Below are positions 33,636 through 45,469 of a DNA stretch of 64,000 nucleotides, piece by piece. The DNA is from Aquatica leii (lineage: Eukaryota; Arthropoda; Insecta; Coleoptera; Lampyridae), in assembly GCA_035610365.1 (NCBI GenBank), contig CM069433.1:130094545-130158544 (forward strand), in the 5' to 3' direction. The position numbers and the translations under genes were made by a program. The notes below the pieces were generated by a model that did not search any database, was not told the DNA's origin, and was given only the letters and a program-made list of their open reading frames with translations. Numbering within the stretch: position 1 is the stretch's first letter; each line of letters begins with the position of its first letter.

Positions 33636-34767
33636 CCCGAACTAATAAAAGCGTGTTAATAAAAAGCAGTAAATACATACAGCGTGTATATGATTAACAA
33701 GTCGTGAATTTAGAATGTGATATTCTAGCATCAATGCAAGCGAAAAATGTCAAATTAAAAGTTCTAATAAAACATTTAAAAGATTTTAGGCCAAATTAAT
33801 CAAAATTACTGACCTGTTGTATTAAATAGTTTGTTGACACCATTAATGAAAAGACATGTTATGATGTTTAATTGTCTGTCTTAAGTACCACACATTTCTT
33901 CTCAGTAATTTGCTGACAATAAAAATAAAAGTAAATGCAAAATAATGTTATTGCATAAGAGCTAGTTATTTTAAGATGCAGACTGAAATTACAAAGTCAC
34001 TCAGTCAAATTACTTAAATAAATAAATAATACTGCAAAAATAAAACTAAATATGCAAAACAATTATTTTTAGAATGTAATGATTAAATAGGTTATTGTTC
34101 TTATATAGAAACTAACCTGAGAAGAAATTTGATAGCAGAAACCGAAATTATGATTACTATAAACGATGTTCTATTTATGTTTTAGCAAACGCTCGGCCCG
34201 TTCTTTAATAAACTTATAACATTACCCGATTGATAACATTATCTGTGATTCTAATAAGTTACGTGCTGTACTGTATTTACTGCGATAAAACAACCGCACA
34301 CCTGAAGCTTTAATCGGCAGTTTACAATAAAGTTGAACCAAAACAAAATGAAACAGAAAAATTGAATTATGTCGTGAGTAGTGTTGGGTGTCTATTAAAT
34401 CACACACATAATGCAGCTACAGTGACTTAATAACCAACATTATAAAATAAAACTTATACATATTGTATGTTTGTCCTTTTTCATATTTAAAAAACCATTT
34501 CATAAGAATCAACAGTCAAGCATCAGTGATATTTTGTTAAATACAACTATTCAGACTGTATTCTCTCGGCCTCAATTTCGTCACGTGTGATTTTCCTTCA
34601 TGTTTGTTTTTAAATAATTAAGGTTGTTTCTAACAAATTCTGCCACAATACATATGTCTGTAAATATATGATATCAATTTGAAAAATACCAAGGAGAAGT
34701 AATTTAAAAGTTAAAAAACACAAATAGCCGTTGTAATAGTTGACTGTTTTGTTGAAAAGAAAAAAGA
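33636..34767. other. AT-rich intergenic stretch
   Basis: Starts with CCCGAACTAATAAAAGCGTG, related to the tandem units upstream. No gene seen. Confidence 0.5.
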
Positions 34768-35960
34768 TGGCAAGCTTCTCGAATGAAGAATTAGCAATTA
34801 TTGGTGTATATTTGGATGAAGATGCCTAAATAAATCAAGCAAAAGACAAAAATGGATTCAGAATGCGTGGAAAAAAAGAGACACCGAAAGAGAACACTCT
34901 ATAGGGAACTGGTAGAAGATGATGTCAGATTTTATCAATATTTTAGAGTATCAAAAAACTGCTTAAATTTATTGTATTCCAAAATTTCAAAAAATTTAAA
35001 AAAAACAAGACGCAGTTTGCTTGAAGTAAGTACGTAATAAGTATATAACTTGTAGTTTAAATTAGAGTTTAGCAGAAACAGGGATAAATGTTACTTGGAT
35101 ATTAAACAGTATCGGTACTAGTTTAAATATAAAAAAATACTAACAGTTTTGCAAGTCAGTATAGGTTGTATTTTCATCCATGGTTGGTAAGCTTGATGCT
35201 TAAAAATCAGGTGATTCTTTCGCTGTATTGGTTGTTGATAAATATTTCCAGAAAATGTTTCACATTTGGCAAAATGAAAATGTAACGGCGAAAGCAACTG
35301 TAGAGCTGGTGTTGACCAATTAAAAAAGCATCAACTGAATTTGATTGTAGTACTTTTTGTGTTTGTATGAGTATGTTTTCATTTATTTTTATTGAAGCAG
35401 ACCAATTTTCTCTTTGACTATTATTCCCTTGTATTGCTTCATTTCGAACTTTGTTTGTTGGCTTGCGTTAGCTACATCGTCTTCTCTTTCATCACCAGAA
35501 TCAATTTCTTCATCTGCAGCCACTGTTCAGACTCTTGTTGGGTTATGTTTGTTTTAATTTCTCTTTCATTAAAATAATTTCTCAATGGTTAGCATTTAGT
35601 TCTTTGTGCACTTTTTGATACGTCCTTTTTAAAATATTATCTGAAAGTGTCTCCCCATCTAGTCTTACAAAGTTGACTTGTAAAAATATAATTTGTTTTT
35701 AATGATAATTTGCTAGAAAAAAATGTTTAATAATAGAATAAAAGCAATTGGAATAAAATACACTAAAAAACAGCACTACATCTGTTTGTTTTTTTCAGGT
35801 ATTTAGCAACCGGGGATTTTCTTCTCACGATCTCATTCAGCTTCCGTTTAGGCCATAGCGCAGTGTATTGTACATAAAGCATCCAAAATGATGGATTGGC
35901 ACAATATGACGGATAATGAAAATTTTATTAATTTTGTTGGTTACGTGTATTCTCAAAAAC
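34768..35960 (+). pseudogene. PIF/Harbinger transposase N-terminal exons, truncated
   Basis: ATG at 34768 opens MASFSNEELAIIGVYLDED. After a frameshift near 34825 the frame from 34852 reads KRHRKRTLYRELVEDDVRFY, then QYFRVSKNCLNLLYSKISKN, the conserved N-terminus of Harbinger transposases. The exon ends at a GTAAGT donor at 35026. A later exon begins after the acceptor TTTTTTTCAG at 35798 with RYLATGDFLLTISFSFRLGH, the next conserved block. Similarity ends by about 35885, followed by a short tail. The whole catalytic DDE domain is missing. The 770 bp between exons hold no motif. Confidence 0.7.
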
Positions 35961-36705
35961 TCAGAAAACTTAAAAAATGACAGTTGTTTTTAAAGTTAGA
36001 ATAATATCGAATTTATCACGGCCCTAAAAAATTGTGCATATTACTTTATCGACTAAGAGTACAACTGTTGCTTTTTTGGTTTAGGAGAGTCTAAATGTGC
36101 TCGTTTTGATTTTGGCAATACAATTTCGAGTCATAGCATCTGACTCCTTCTCGTATTATTGAAGATGTTAATAATGCAACAGCGACAAAAAGTAATATTG
36201 CACACGCAACCCAATAAAGCAGTGGTTTGGGTTTTGAAAAAAAGTGTTACATAGTAGATAAGCTGGTAGTAACATGAAGTTAGTTAAGTAAAAAGTAAGG
36301 CAAAAAACGTGTAAGCTCTTAAATAAAGTATTAAGTACTGAAGAGATTGCTTGATATAAAATAATAAACAACGTAACATGTCGCAGTTGGTAGTGGCTTG
36401 AAATGTAGAATTTTATGTAGGTGTTCAAATAAGGGCAGGCTCATTAAAGGATTAGAAAGTGTATGATTACGTTAAAATTTCAAACATTGTTAGGAGTTTT
36501 CTTATTAGTTTATAACGGTTACTTCTGTTAAATATTTGAATTCTTCGCGCTTGAACTACTAAGAAAACAAGAGTGTTAGTAGCGGTATAGTTTTAGTTTA
36601 GTTGTTTTACAGTTAGTTACTTGTAATAAATAATTTTCACATAAAGACGACTTTCAAAAGCTTGAAGTAGTTGGTTCTGTTGGTGAGTTTAACAGTTGAT
36701 ATATA
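35961..36705. other. AT-rich stretch before the P-element relic
   Basis: The left end of the P-like element is expected here. I found no 31-bp-type terminal inverted repeat. The minus-strand frame 36428-36168 has no motif. Confidence 0.45.
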
Positions 36706-39384
36706 TTGTTATTGTTATTAATTGAACTGGCTTTCCGCGCTTATTTTGAGTGTACGCAAACAGGTAAAAGTAATTCTAAAATATTTTTTTTCCGGTTTCC
36801 AACTAATCACCGAAAAACTGATTGGTTGAATAATTGTGGAAATTGTAGTTTTTTTGATTTAAGCGATGAACAATTGCGTGAAAAAAGAGTGTCTGCCCTC
36901 CACTTATTAGAAAAACATTTTGTGAATGTAAATAAAAGTACACTTGTTCACGATGCAGTACCTGTGAACAACAAATTTGGCCGATTATTGCATGAAAACC
37001 TGCATAATAGCGGAATTGCGGTAATGGAACCACCGGAAAAGTTAACGTTAAGAAAAAACGGATCTAGAAAATGTTATGGAAATTCTAATCCAGATTCTGG
37101 CCTTTCTGCGCATTTCTTTGTGGAGGATACTTCCCAATCTCACGAGCGATTAACTACTTCCGAAAATACGGAAAACATAGAGGTAAGTTATTTACTTTTT
37201 GGTAACATTGCATATTTTACAATCTTCATACGCTTTTAAGAGATTTTTACATAATTTTTAATAACTTTGCAATACAATGCGCGTTATTATCCAAAGCTTT
37301 TTGTTGTTAGGAAATCATTGTCATATTAGAAATTTAAATAACTTCCTGTATTTAGTTAAAGATGAACGACGAATGAGCAAAATGACAATGATGAGATAAG
37401 GAACGAATAGAGAAAGGATCACTTTCACTGAAATCTGTTTAAAGAAAAAAATTTTTTATTTTGCATTTATTGTCTATGGTTTTGAAGTTCAATACGTAAA
37501 CGAGTTAATCAATAAGCAGAAACGAGCCTTTTAATTATATTTTACTTTTTAATTCAATCATTACAGGCTTTGTTGGATATGCGAACACCAACCGAAATTG
37601 AGAGAGACGGGGAAATTTCTGTCTCCGCGTACCAGCAACGCATACAAAAATTACAACGGAAAGTTGCATCACAAAACGCCGTCATTGTGCGATTAAAAAA
37701 GAAAGGTTGTTAGTAGAGCCGCTTACTGTCATAAGAAAAATCAAAAAGTGTCCGTGTTTTTATAAATATGCAACTGCACCTTAAACATGGTAACCCATGG
37801 AAGGAAGAAGAAAAACAACTGGCTTTAAGCCTTTGTTATAAATCGCCGTCCATGTATTTGTTTATGAGGAATAACTTAAAATTTATCCTTCCTTCCAAAA
37901 CAACCAAATATCTTGGTTGAAACTTTCTTAGTTACCTATTGTAACCGAAACGGAACTTCTGGAAAAATTGGCTATCAAAATGCGATATATGTGACAAGAT
38001 GAAAAACAGCGTGTTCTTTTATTTGAATAGGTGAGCATCAAGAGAAACTTGGAATATAATGTTCGGCAGGATGTTATTGAAGGGTTTTAAGATTTTGGTC
38101 ATCTCGGGTGCTCAGACAAAATAGCAACGCACGCTTTAGTATTTATGGCTAAGAGTTTAATACATAAATGGAAAATACCTGTTACTTATTATTTATCTTC
38201 TTTTGTTACACAATATGAGAGTTTGCAGAAATTATTAGTAAACATTGTTGGGCGCTACAGGCTATTGGAGACTAAATGTGAGTATCACACTTAGCGATCA
38301 AACGTCAACCAACCCCACTACATTTTAAAAATTAGGGGTGACGCAAGACCAACCTTACTTCCTTGCCAACAACAAAAAGGTGTTTGTGATGTATGATGTT
38401 CCCCATATATTCAAAAGTGTGCGTAATAACTCAGCAAAGACATTTACGACAGCGATGGGAAAGTTTCATGAGGTGACATGGAACAGTTTCTTAAATAAAT
38501 CGTCTACACCTACAAGGGCCGCTGTAAAATTCAGTGATTCGCATATTAGACCCATCAATTTAAAAAAAAATGCGCGTGAAATATGCAACGCAAATATTTT
38601 CAAATACTGTAAGTGTATTAGTAAGTACCGCAGCAAAACCATACAGATTAAAAGTAACAGCACCTTGCACACCGCTGAATTTAAAAAAAAATGAACATCT
38701 TGTTTCACGTACTAAATCGCCAATCCTTATATGACAGTAATCCGTATTGTTGTGCGATTTCTGTTAAATCAGAGTTTTCCTGCCGGAAGCTTTAAAGTAT
38801 AGATACAGTCCTGGCAAGTATACGGTAATAAAAATAAAGTAAAAGAAGGAATTTCTTGTTTTAAAAGACTTGCCCTATCTATACAAGTAGTTATGGATTT
38901 ATGGGCAGAAAATTATAAATTTCTCCTGACGAGCAGATTAAATCAAGACCCCATAGAAAACCTGTTTTCAGTGATGTGGTATAAAGGTGTACTCACTGCA
39001 AAGGTTTTTAGACAAGCACTACAATTTAATATGTTTATTAAACAGCAGACTCCTTCCCAAAGTTCCAACTGTGAAATTGTCCAACACCAAATTATAACCT
39101 TCGAGGATAATGCTATGTCAAATGAGAAATTTGTCATATCTGATGAACAAGTAGATGAACGATGTTTCGACCTTAGTCAAATACGCCTTAGTGAAGACGA
39201 GATTATGATAGAATCGCACGTATCCACTAGTCTAGATTTGAGCGTAAATGACAACAAAGTTACTTTAGAGCAATGGTCAATTGTGCATTTTGCGGGATAT
39301 TTAGTGTACAAGGTTTTAAAAAGATCTAGTGGTTGTGAACAGTGCTCTCTTAGATTGTGTACTAATGATTCATTGAGCATTTGA
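36706..39384 (+). pseudogene. P-element superfamily transposase with THAP domain (THAP9-like), decayed
   Basis: Exon 1 (to 37182) has a THAP zinc-finger region: FFFRFPTNHRKTDWLNNCGN, then EKHFVNVNKSTLVHDAVPV. The Cys expected before the His of C2CH reads Ser (RVSALHL). A 384-bp intron (37183 GTAAGT to 37566 ACAG) leads to a coiled coil (QQRIQKLQRKVASQNAVIVR). Next come NPWKEEEKQLALSLCYKSPS (about 37790-37850), SIKRNLEYNVRQDVIEGF (about 38036-38089), ATHALVFMAKSLIHKWKIPV, then frame 38338-38694 with VMYDVPHIFKSVRNN. The last frame (38893-39384) has LTSRLNQDPIENLFSVM and ends with HFAGYLVYKVLK. Multiple stops make it inactive. Confidence 0.85.
37183..37566 (+). other. Intron of the P-like transposase
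   Basis: GAG/GTAAGTTA at the 5' end and TTCAATCATTACAG at the 3' end join the THAP exon to the coiled-coil exon. Confidence 0.75.
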
Positions 39385-40140
39385 TGTTTTATAAATTACA
39401 TAAGTGCATTAAGTGGTTGTCGCAAGATTTCCGAACAGCTGGTCAGTATAGTGAAAATAAACGATAGAGCTAATAAATGACATTTTGTAGAAATTTTTAT
39501 GTAGTTTATAATCTTTTTTACATCATTATGTAAATAACTTATAATTTGAAGACATACTATTTTGTAATTTACGTATTGTGTACCTTTATTGTTTTTGTTT
39601 ATGTTTAAAAAAATAAATTAGGTATGTTTAGTATGTACTTACGTTACAATTTTTTTAATTATAAAAGCAGTACCTATTAAAACAATATGTGTTTATTGTT
39701 TAAAAATTAATAAATGTGACTAATAATTTCTACATTGTTTCAACGAATAAAAAATGTGAATAAGAACTGATATCTTTACGTTGTTGACTTTTTGAAATTT
39801 ATTAATAAAAAATAATGTGCTTTGAAAAAAAACGGGTTTTGTATGTACACATTGACCATAAGATATCATTTCTAACATGAAAATACAAAACATTTCAATT
39901 CCAACACAAGTTATTTATATCGAAGATGACGAAATCTACATTTTTCAAATTTTTATTTAACTTTAAGAATATTTAATTTTGAAATAGAAATTTTAGAATA
40001 CGTTTGGGAACAAAGTTTCCTTAACAAAGCCAAACTGCTGTGAATTTACCATATTTGTAGCTTTATACTCTGTACTGTGTGTCAGCAACATTGTCAAACC
40101 CAACGTCGACAATACAAAAAAAAATTGCCAAAATGGGTCG
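39385..40140. other. AT-rich intergenic stretch
   Basis: The right end of the P-like element should lie here. No terminal repeat or gene was identified. Confidence 0.5.
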
Positions 40141-40184
40141 TTTGCTTGCTAAATTAGTACATTTAATAACTTTTCCCAAATTTT

Positions 40185-41150
40185 ATGTATGCAACCAACA
40201 TTACGGCGGATACGCTGATTCCTATGGCGTTGAATTATAAAAAAATTATGAATGCATTTGAGAAGTATATGAATCCAAAGAAAAATATAATGTATGAAAG
40301 GTTTGTGTTTTTCAAAAAGGTAATGGAAAAAGGTCAATCTTTTGATCACTTTTTACAAAAAATCAAAAAATTGATTAAGAGTAAGTGAAGACATAGAAGA
40401 TGAAATGTTGAGAGAAAAAATTGTGTTCTGCATAATAGACGCTGGGTTGCCAGAAAGGCTCTTAAATATTATTAATTTGGAATTGAAATGTATAGAAATA
40501 ATAACAAGCAACAAAAGGATAATTAAAAATCATCTCTAGGTGATCCAGAGATTCAAATATCAAATATTGTTTTGGAGGCACAAAGATAAGGCCTTTGGGT
40601 AAAGTAAATTTGTCATGTAATTTAAATGCATTGTCTAAATGTAATGAATTTGTTGTTCTAAATCATAAATCTGCATAAAGTTAAAGAGAAAATAATAAAA
40701 GGAAAATTTGAATAATGTAAGATAAATTTAGAAACTAAAGCAATATCCAATTGTAAAGTCGCCCAGGAGGGTGCGTATATCATTACAAACAGAATTAAAG
40801 GAAAAGCTAGTAGAGTTAGAAAATCAGAAAATTATTAAAACATGTGACGGTTTAGTAGAATGGCCTAGTAATTTAGTAATTATAAAAAAAGTCAGATAGG
40901 TATATTAGATCGTGTTTGAATCCGGTAGAGATTAACAGGAACATAAAAGGGAATTTTGTTTAATCCCAACTTTGGATGAAATTGGATCTAAAAGATGGTT
41001 TTTAAATTAAAAGTTATCTGATATATCTACATTTTCAACACCATTTGGACATTTTAAATTTAAAAGACTTCCTTTCGGACTAAGTAACGCAGAGTATTTT
41101 AAAAAAATAAACAATCAAAATGTTGGAGACATTTGAAGATATTTAGAATC
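40185..41150 (+). pseudogene. Mag-type Gypsy relic (Gag and RT pieces)
   Basis: Frame 40185-40388 reads IMNAFEKYMNPKKNIMYERF, then KGQSFDHFLQKIKKLIK, the Gag capsid region of Mag/K02A2.6-type Gypsy elements, continuing as EDEMLREKIVFCI to about 40510. RT pieces start at about 40757 (SPRRVRISLQTELKEKLVEL, WPSNLVIIKKV) and continue after frameshifts with REFCLIPTLDEIGSK, STFSTPFGHFKFKRLPFGLS and NAEYF (about 41030-41100). Zinc knuckle, protease, YxDD, RNase H and integrase are missing or unreadable. It is on the opposite strand from the related element at 49.4-53 kb. Confidence 0.75.
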
Positions 41151-41917
41151 TTTTAGGTCTGCCACCAGTGCCTTGAATACTTAATTTCAGATTGGTTAAT
41201 TTTTGTGTTGACCGTTTAACTTTTATAGAACTTTAGAGTTTCTAAAAAATTTTCCTAATATACTCTTATAATGTTTATTTCAATTTTATTTTAATATCTA
41301 CAGACGAATTTAATTGAAACTTGTTCTTTCTATTCTTGGTGTCCTTCATATTTTAACTAAGAAGTTTAATACCACTGCTATTAAATTAAGCCATAAGAAC
41401 AGTCTACAAATAAACTAACATAAAATTACAAACTTCGGTAAAATCAAGATAGTGCACGGAATCAAAAAAGTGGTAAAGTTGAATCCATAATTATGTACCA
41501 ATATCAATAATTTGATCTTTTTTATTATTTCATATGTTTCAAGTCACTATTTCCAGTATAGCACAAATTTGTACTTGGTGCTAATAATATAAATAAACTA
41601 AACTGAAACTTTACTGTCTCAACAAAATTTTACCAAACTTAATGTAACTAGTGTGACAAAAACAAAGTGTAGCTGAACCGTGGTCAAACAGTTTGGTACA
41701 ATGTAAAATTCACTTTAACTCGTTTACTTCGTGAACTCAGTTCCATAAAAGTTTGGTTTTCTATAACTTTACACAATCGAATTTTTATTTTTTCTAAAAC
41801 CCTTGATACATTTTCAATTATATCCTAATTATATGGCATTTACAAAAAATCCGACTTCAAATGGGATACTTATCAAAAATTCTTTTGGTTTTAAAACAAC
41901 AGAAATATAAAAGCATA
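41151..41917. other. AT-rich stretch left of the CsRn1-type element
   Basis: No gene or repeat recognised. Confidence 0.5.
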
Positions 41918-41921
41918 AGCT

Positions 41922-42036
41922 TTTAGCGGATTTATGTATTGTAGTGAATAACGAAAGATTAACGAAACATATTTAATTAACAATATACAATAACACTAAC
42001 AAACAAATTACAGAATTGCCGAAGCAGCTGCATGCT
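41922..42036 (-). repeat. 3' LTR, 3' part only
   Basis: Matches 46248-46365 almost exactly (AGCGGATTTATGTATTGTAG, then AACGAAAGATTAACGAAACA). Identity stops at CATGCT (42036), where a hAT terminus CAGGGACGG begins. Confidence 0.85.
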
Positions 42037-42741
42037 CAGGGACGGACTTGACTATTGTGCCGCCCTAGGCACTGTTAAATTTGTCGCCCTAGAAATTTCT
42101 TAATACATATGTCTATTACATTGGTCTATTACCAATTATTATTAGTTAAAAAAAATACGATTTTCCAAAATATTTAATAAAACTTTAAAAAAATAAACGT
42201 AACTCACAAAAACAAAGAAAATATTAATAGCAACAAAATTACAGAAGAACCCTTCTGGCTTTTTGGTTGGCGAACTCATTTATGACATCTTCAAAAGACA
42301 GTGAATTTGTTAGATCTGACTCAATGTTTAAAACAGCCAAATTGTTTAGTTTTTCTTGCGTCATTTTAGAGCGATAAAAATTTTCAACTCTTCGCAAGCA
42401 TGAAAAGGTCCGTTCTCCAGAACAGTTTGTTGCTGGGGTGCATAAACAGATCCGAAGAGCAATATCCATATTGGGATAAACACTCTGCAGGTCTTCCTGT
42501 CGAATCCACTTCAACAACTTCAAGTGCGTTGTAAAATCTTTTTGGTCATTCATTCATCTTGACATGCTCTCGAAAATGAATAAATTCTTCAATTAAATCT
42601 GCTTCAATATCTTCGGGGTACGAAGCTATTAATTTCTCGACGCTTTTTTTTATGTCACTGAAGCTGCTGGAACTATTTGTATTTGTTAAAAAAGAAAATT
42701 TTTCATAAAAGTGACAATACGCATCTCGTCGCTTCTGTAAC
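42037..42741 (-). pseudogene. hAT transposase C-terminal fragment with terminal end
   Basis: Residues after the junction read [18 protein letters not shown]. After a frameshift at about 42550 the frame 42553-42239 contains NMDIALRICLCTPATNCSGE then RTFSCLRRVENFYRSKM, the hAT C-terminal dimerisation domain, ending ANQKARRVLL. Beyond the stop the sequence reaches CAGGGACGG (42037), typical of a hAT terminal inverted repeat. TGCATGCT next to it could be half of an 8-bp target duplication. The N-terminal two thirds and the other terminus are absent. Confidence 0.8.
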
Positions 42742-45469
42742 TGAATGTCTGCTTTGATGTCACTTCTGATTCCAAGTAGGACTAAGGGAAGTGCCTGTAT
42801 CCAAGACATGTCTTGGCACTTAATTGCCTCCTTCAAGCGTCTGTGAAATCTGTCGACTAATCCATTAGAACTTGGGTGGAAGGCAGTTGTTCGGATTCTC
42901 TTAATTCCAGTTAGGTTCCTTAGAGATGTGAACAAGGCTGATTCAAATTGAGTTCCTCGATCGGTGGTAATCGTAACCGGCACTCCAAATCTTGAAAGCC
43001 AATTATCGACGAAAGCCTTGGCACAGGTCTCAGCTGTGATGTCTTTGATCGGGACTGCCTCTGGCCACCGGGTAAATCGGTCTATCATCGTCAGCATGTA
43101 GTAGAAGCCTTCGGAAGGTGGAAGTGGCCCCACGATATCTAGATGAATATGCGTGAAACGACCATCAGTGTCTTGGAAGGTACCCAGAGGAGCCTTAGTA
43201 TGGCGGTGAACCTTTGATTTCTGGCAGCTGATACATACTTTAACCCATCTTGTAGTTTCTTTCTTCATATTTGGCCAAAAATATTTTTGGGTAGCTTGTT
43301 TTACTGTGTTTTTTACACAGGCTTTTACATGGGCTAAGTTGTGAACTAGTTCAAACACATTTCTTCGGAACTGTGGTGGTATGTAAAGCCTGCTTCCACT
43401 TGTAGTTTCGTACCATAACATGGTATCAGACAATGGGGCTGCTTGCTTGGAGAAGTTGTATTTATTTTCAAGCTTCAGTTGAACTAGCTGCTTGTCTGTT
43501 TCTTGTGCATCTGCCAGTGAGCGTACATCGAATTGGGCTGATGTTATAGATTCTATGCGAGACAATGCATCTGCTGGTGAGTTTTCATTCCCTGGGATAA
43601 ATCGAATATCTGTACTGAATTGTTATATAAGATCAAGTTGTCGGATTTGTCTAGGGCTGCATTTATCGACTTTTTTGTGAAAGGTATATGATAAGGGCTT
43701 GTGGTCACAATATATTATGAAGTTCCTGCCTTCTAGGAAATGTCGGAAATGCACTATTGTTCTATAAATTGCCAACAGCTCACGATCATAGGTACTGTAG
43801 TTTTGTTCCGTTGGTGTTAGCTTTTGGGAGTAGAATGCTATGGGTTTAACTGCACCATCATCTACTTGCTGTAGAACCCCTCCGATAGCACTGTTTGAAG
43901 CGTCTGTGGCAATGCTCAGCTGTGCATATCTCTTTGGATATGTTAATGTTGTTGCTGTAACCAGGTCTTCTTTACATTTATTAAATGCTTGGAGTGCTTG
44001 CTCGTTCGGAGTGATTGGTACATTTGTTCTAAGGTGGCCGTTTAACAGAGCATTGAGTGGTCTTTGGAATTCTGCTGCTTTAGGTAACCATCGTCGATAG
44101 TAATTTACCATACCAAGAAATCGCTGCAATTTTTTTGAAGTTTTAGAAAAGTGTAGACCTTGTATCGTAGCCACCTTTTCGTTTAGTGGACTAATACCTT
44201 CTGAAAATACCCGAACTCCTAAGAAATCGATTTCTGCTGCTCCGAAAGTACACTTATTCAGATTTATTATAATGCCGTGTTGGTTTAACCGTGCCAACAC
44301 CTGTTCTACATGTTCTAGATGTTCTGCCCATGATGTCGAAGCAATGAGAATGTCATCTAGGTATGCATATCCGCAGTCTAATCCTTGCAATATTTGGTCC
44401 ATAAAACGTTGAAACGTCTGTGCTGCGTTTCTTAATCCAAATGGAGTACGCAAAAACTCAAACAGACCAAATGGCGTGCATATAGCCGTTTTGGGACGGT
44501 CCGCTGGATTAACTGGTATCTGGTAGTATGCTTTAACTAAATCTATTGATGAGAATATTTTCTTGCTACTTAGGTTATGTGTGAAGTCTTGAATATGTGG
44601 AATGGGGTATCGATCAGGGACTGTACATGCATTTAGTAACCTAAAATCACCGCAAGATCTCCAAGTTCCACTCTTTTTTGGACCAAATGCAAAGGGCTCG
44701 ACCACTGGGAAGAAGATGACTGTATTATTCCAGCTTCCATCATCTCCTTGAATTCTTGCCGTGCTATCTGGTGTTTCTCCGGTGCTAGTCTCCGTGGCTT
44801 GTTGTACACTGGTGGACCTGTTGTTTCGATGTGGTGAACAACACTATGTTGAGGCTCCCGAAGCTTGTTGGTAGGCCTGATCAGGTCAGGGTATTTTCGC
44901 ACCAAGTATCGAAATGCTTCGTCGGTCTCAACTAAGGCATGAATACCAGTTTCTTTAGCTTGTTTCACGGGGCACCATACACTAAGACTTGTTTGAATGT
45001 CAATGAGCTTTCGGTTAGCTATGTCTACCAACAACTTGTAATAGTTTAAAAAGTCAGCACCAATAATCTGTCTGTCTGTTACGTCTGCTATCACGAATGT
45101 CCACGAATATGTCTTTCTTAACCCTAAATCTAACTCTATTGTCTTTTCACCGTAAGTCTTAATTTGTACACCCCTAGCTGATTGTAACTGGAATCGATAA
45201 GTGTCACTAGAGTATTTATCGCGAAACTTAGATGGTAACACACTTAAATCTGCACCCGTGTCTATTAAATATTTAATTTTCGATCTCTTATCACTAATAA
45301 AAAGTCTATGGTGTGAGTTACTTGCAGAGGCTGCCACTACCCCTGTGTGGGTGTCACGTTTTTTTGAACCGTATGAGCATGGTGGATCACATCTTCTAGC
45401 CTTGTGTTTGTATCGCCTATGATACCAGCAATACTCATGTCTATTTCTACTTTTGCTCCTGTGTTGGTT
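42742..45469 (-). pseudogene. Gypsy (CsRn1-type) Pol: protease, RT, RNase H, integrase
   Basis: Pol begins as a continuation of Gag past a TAG. Gag-end finger YCWYHRRYKHKARRC (about 45440-45395) is followed by protease YLIDTGADLSVLP (Asp codon 45260-45262). One base is missing near 44690, then RT continues with [17 protein letters not shown] and YLDD at 44352-44363. RNase H has [12 protein letters not shown] and [13 protein letters not shown] after RQIRQLDLI (43623-43625) interrupts an otherwise continuous frame. Integrase (from 43565) keeps HHCC (H75, H79, C111, C114), D143 and D202, but position 238, normally Glu, is Asp. It stops at about residue 275, where hAT sequence takes over in frame. 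Confidence 0.88.

Noticed and set aside
42239..42741. hAT domain as a natural domain of the Gypsy Pol
   Set aside because: The hAT terminus CAGGGACGG and the truncated LTR at 42036 show two separate elements joined by deletion.
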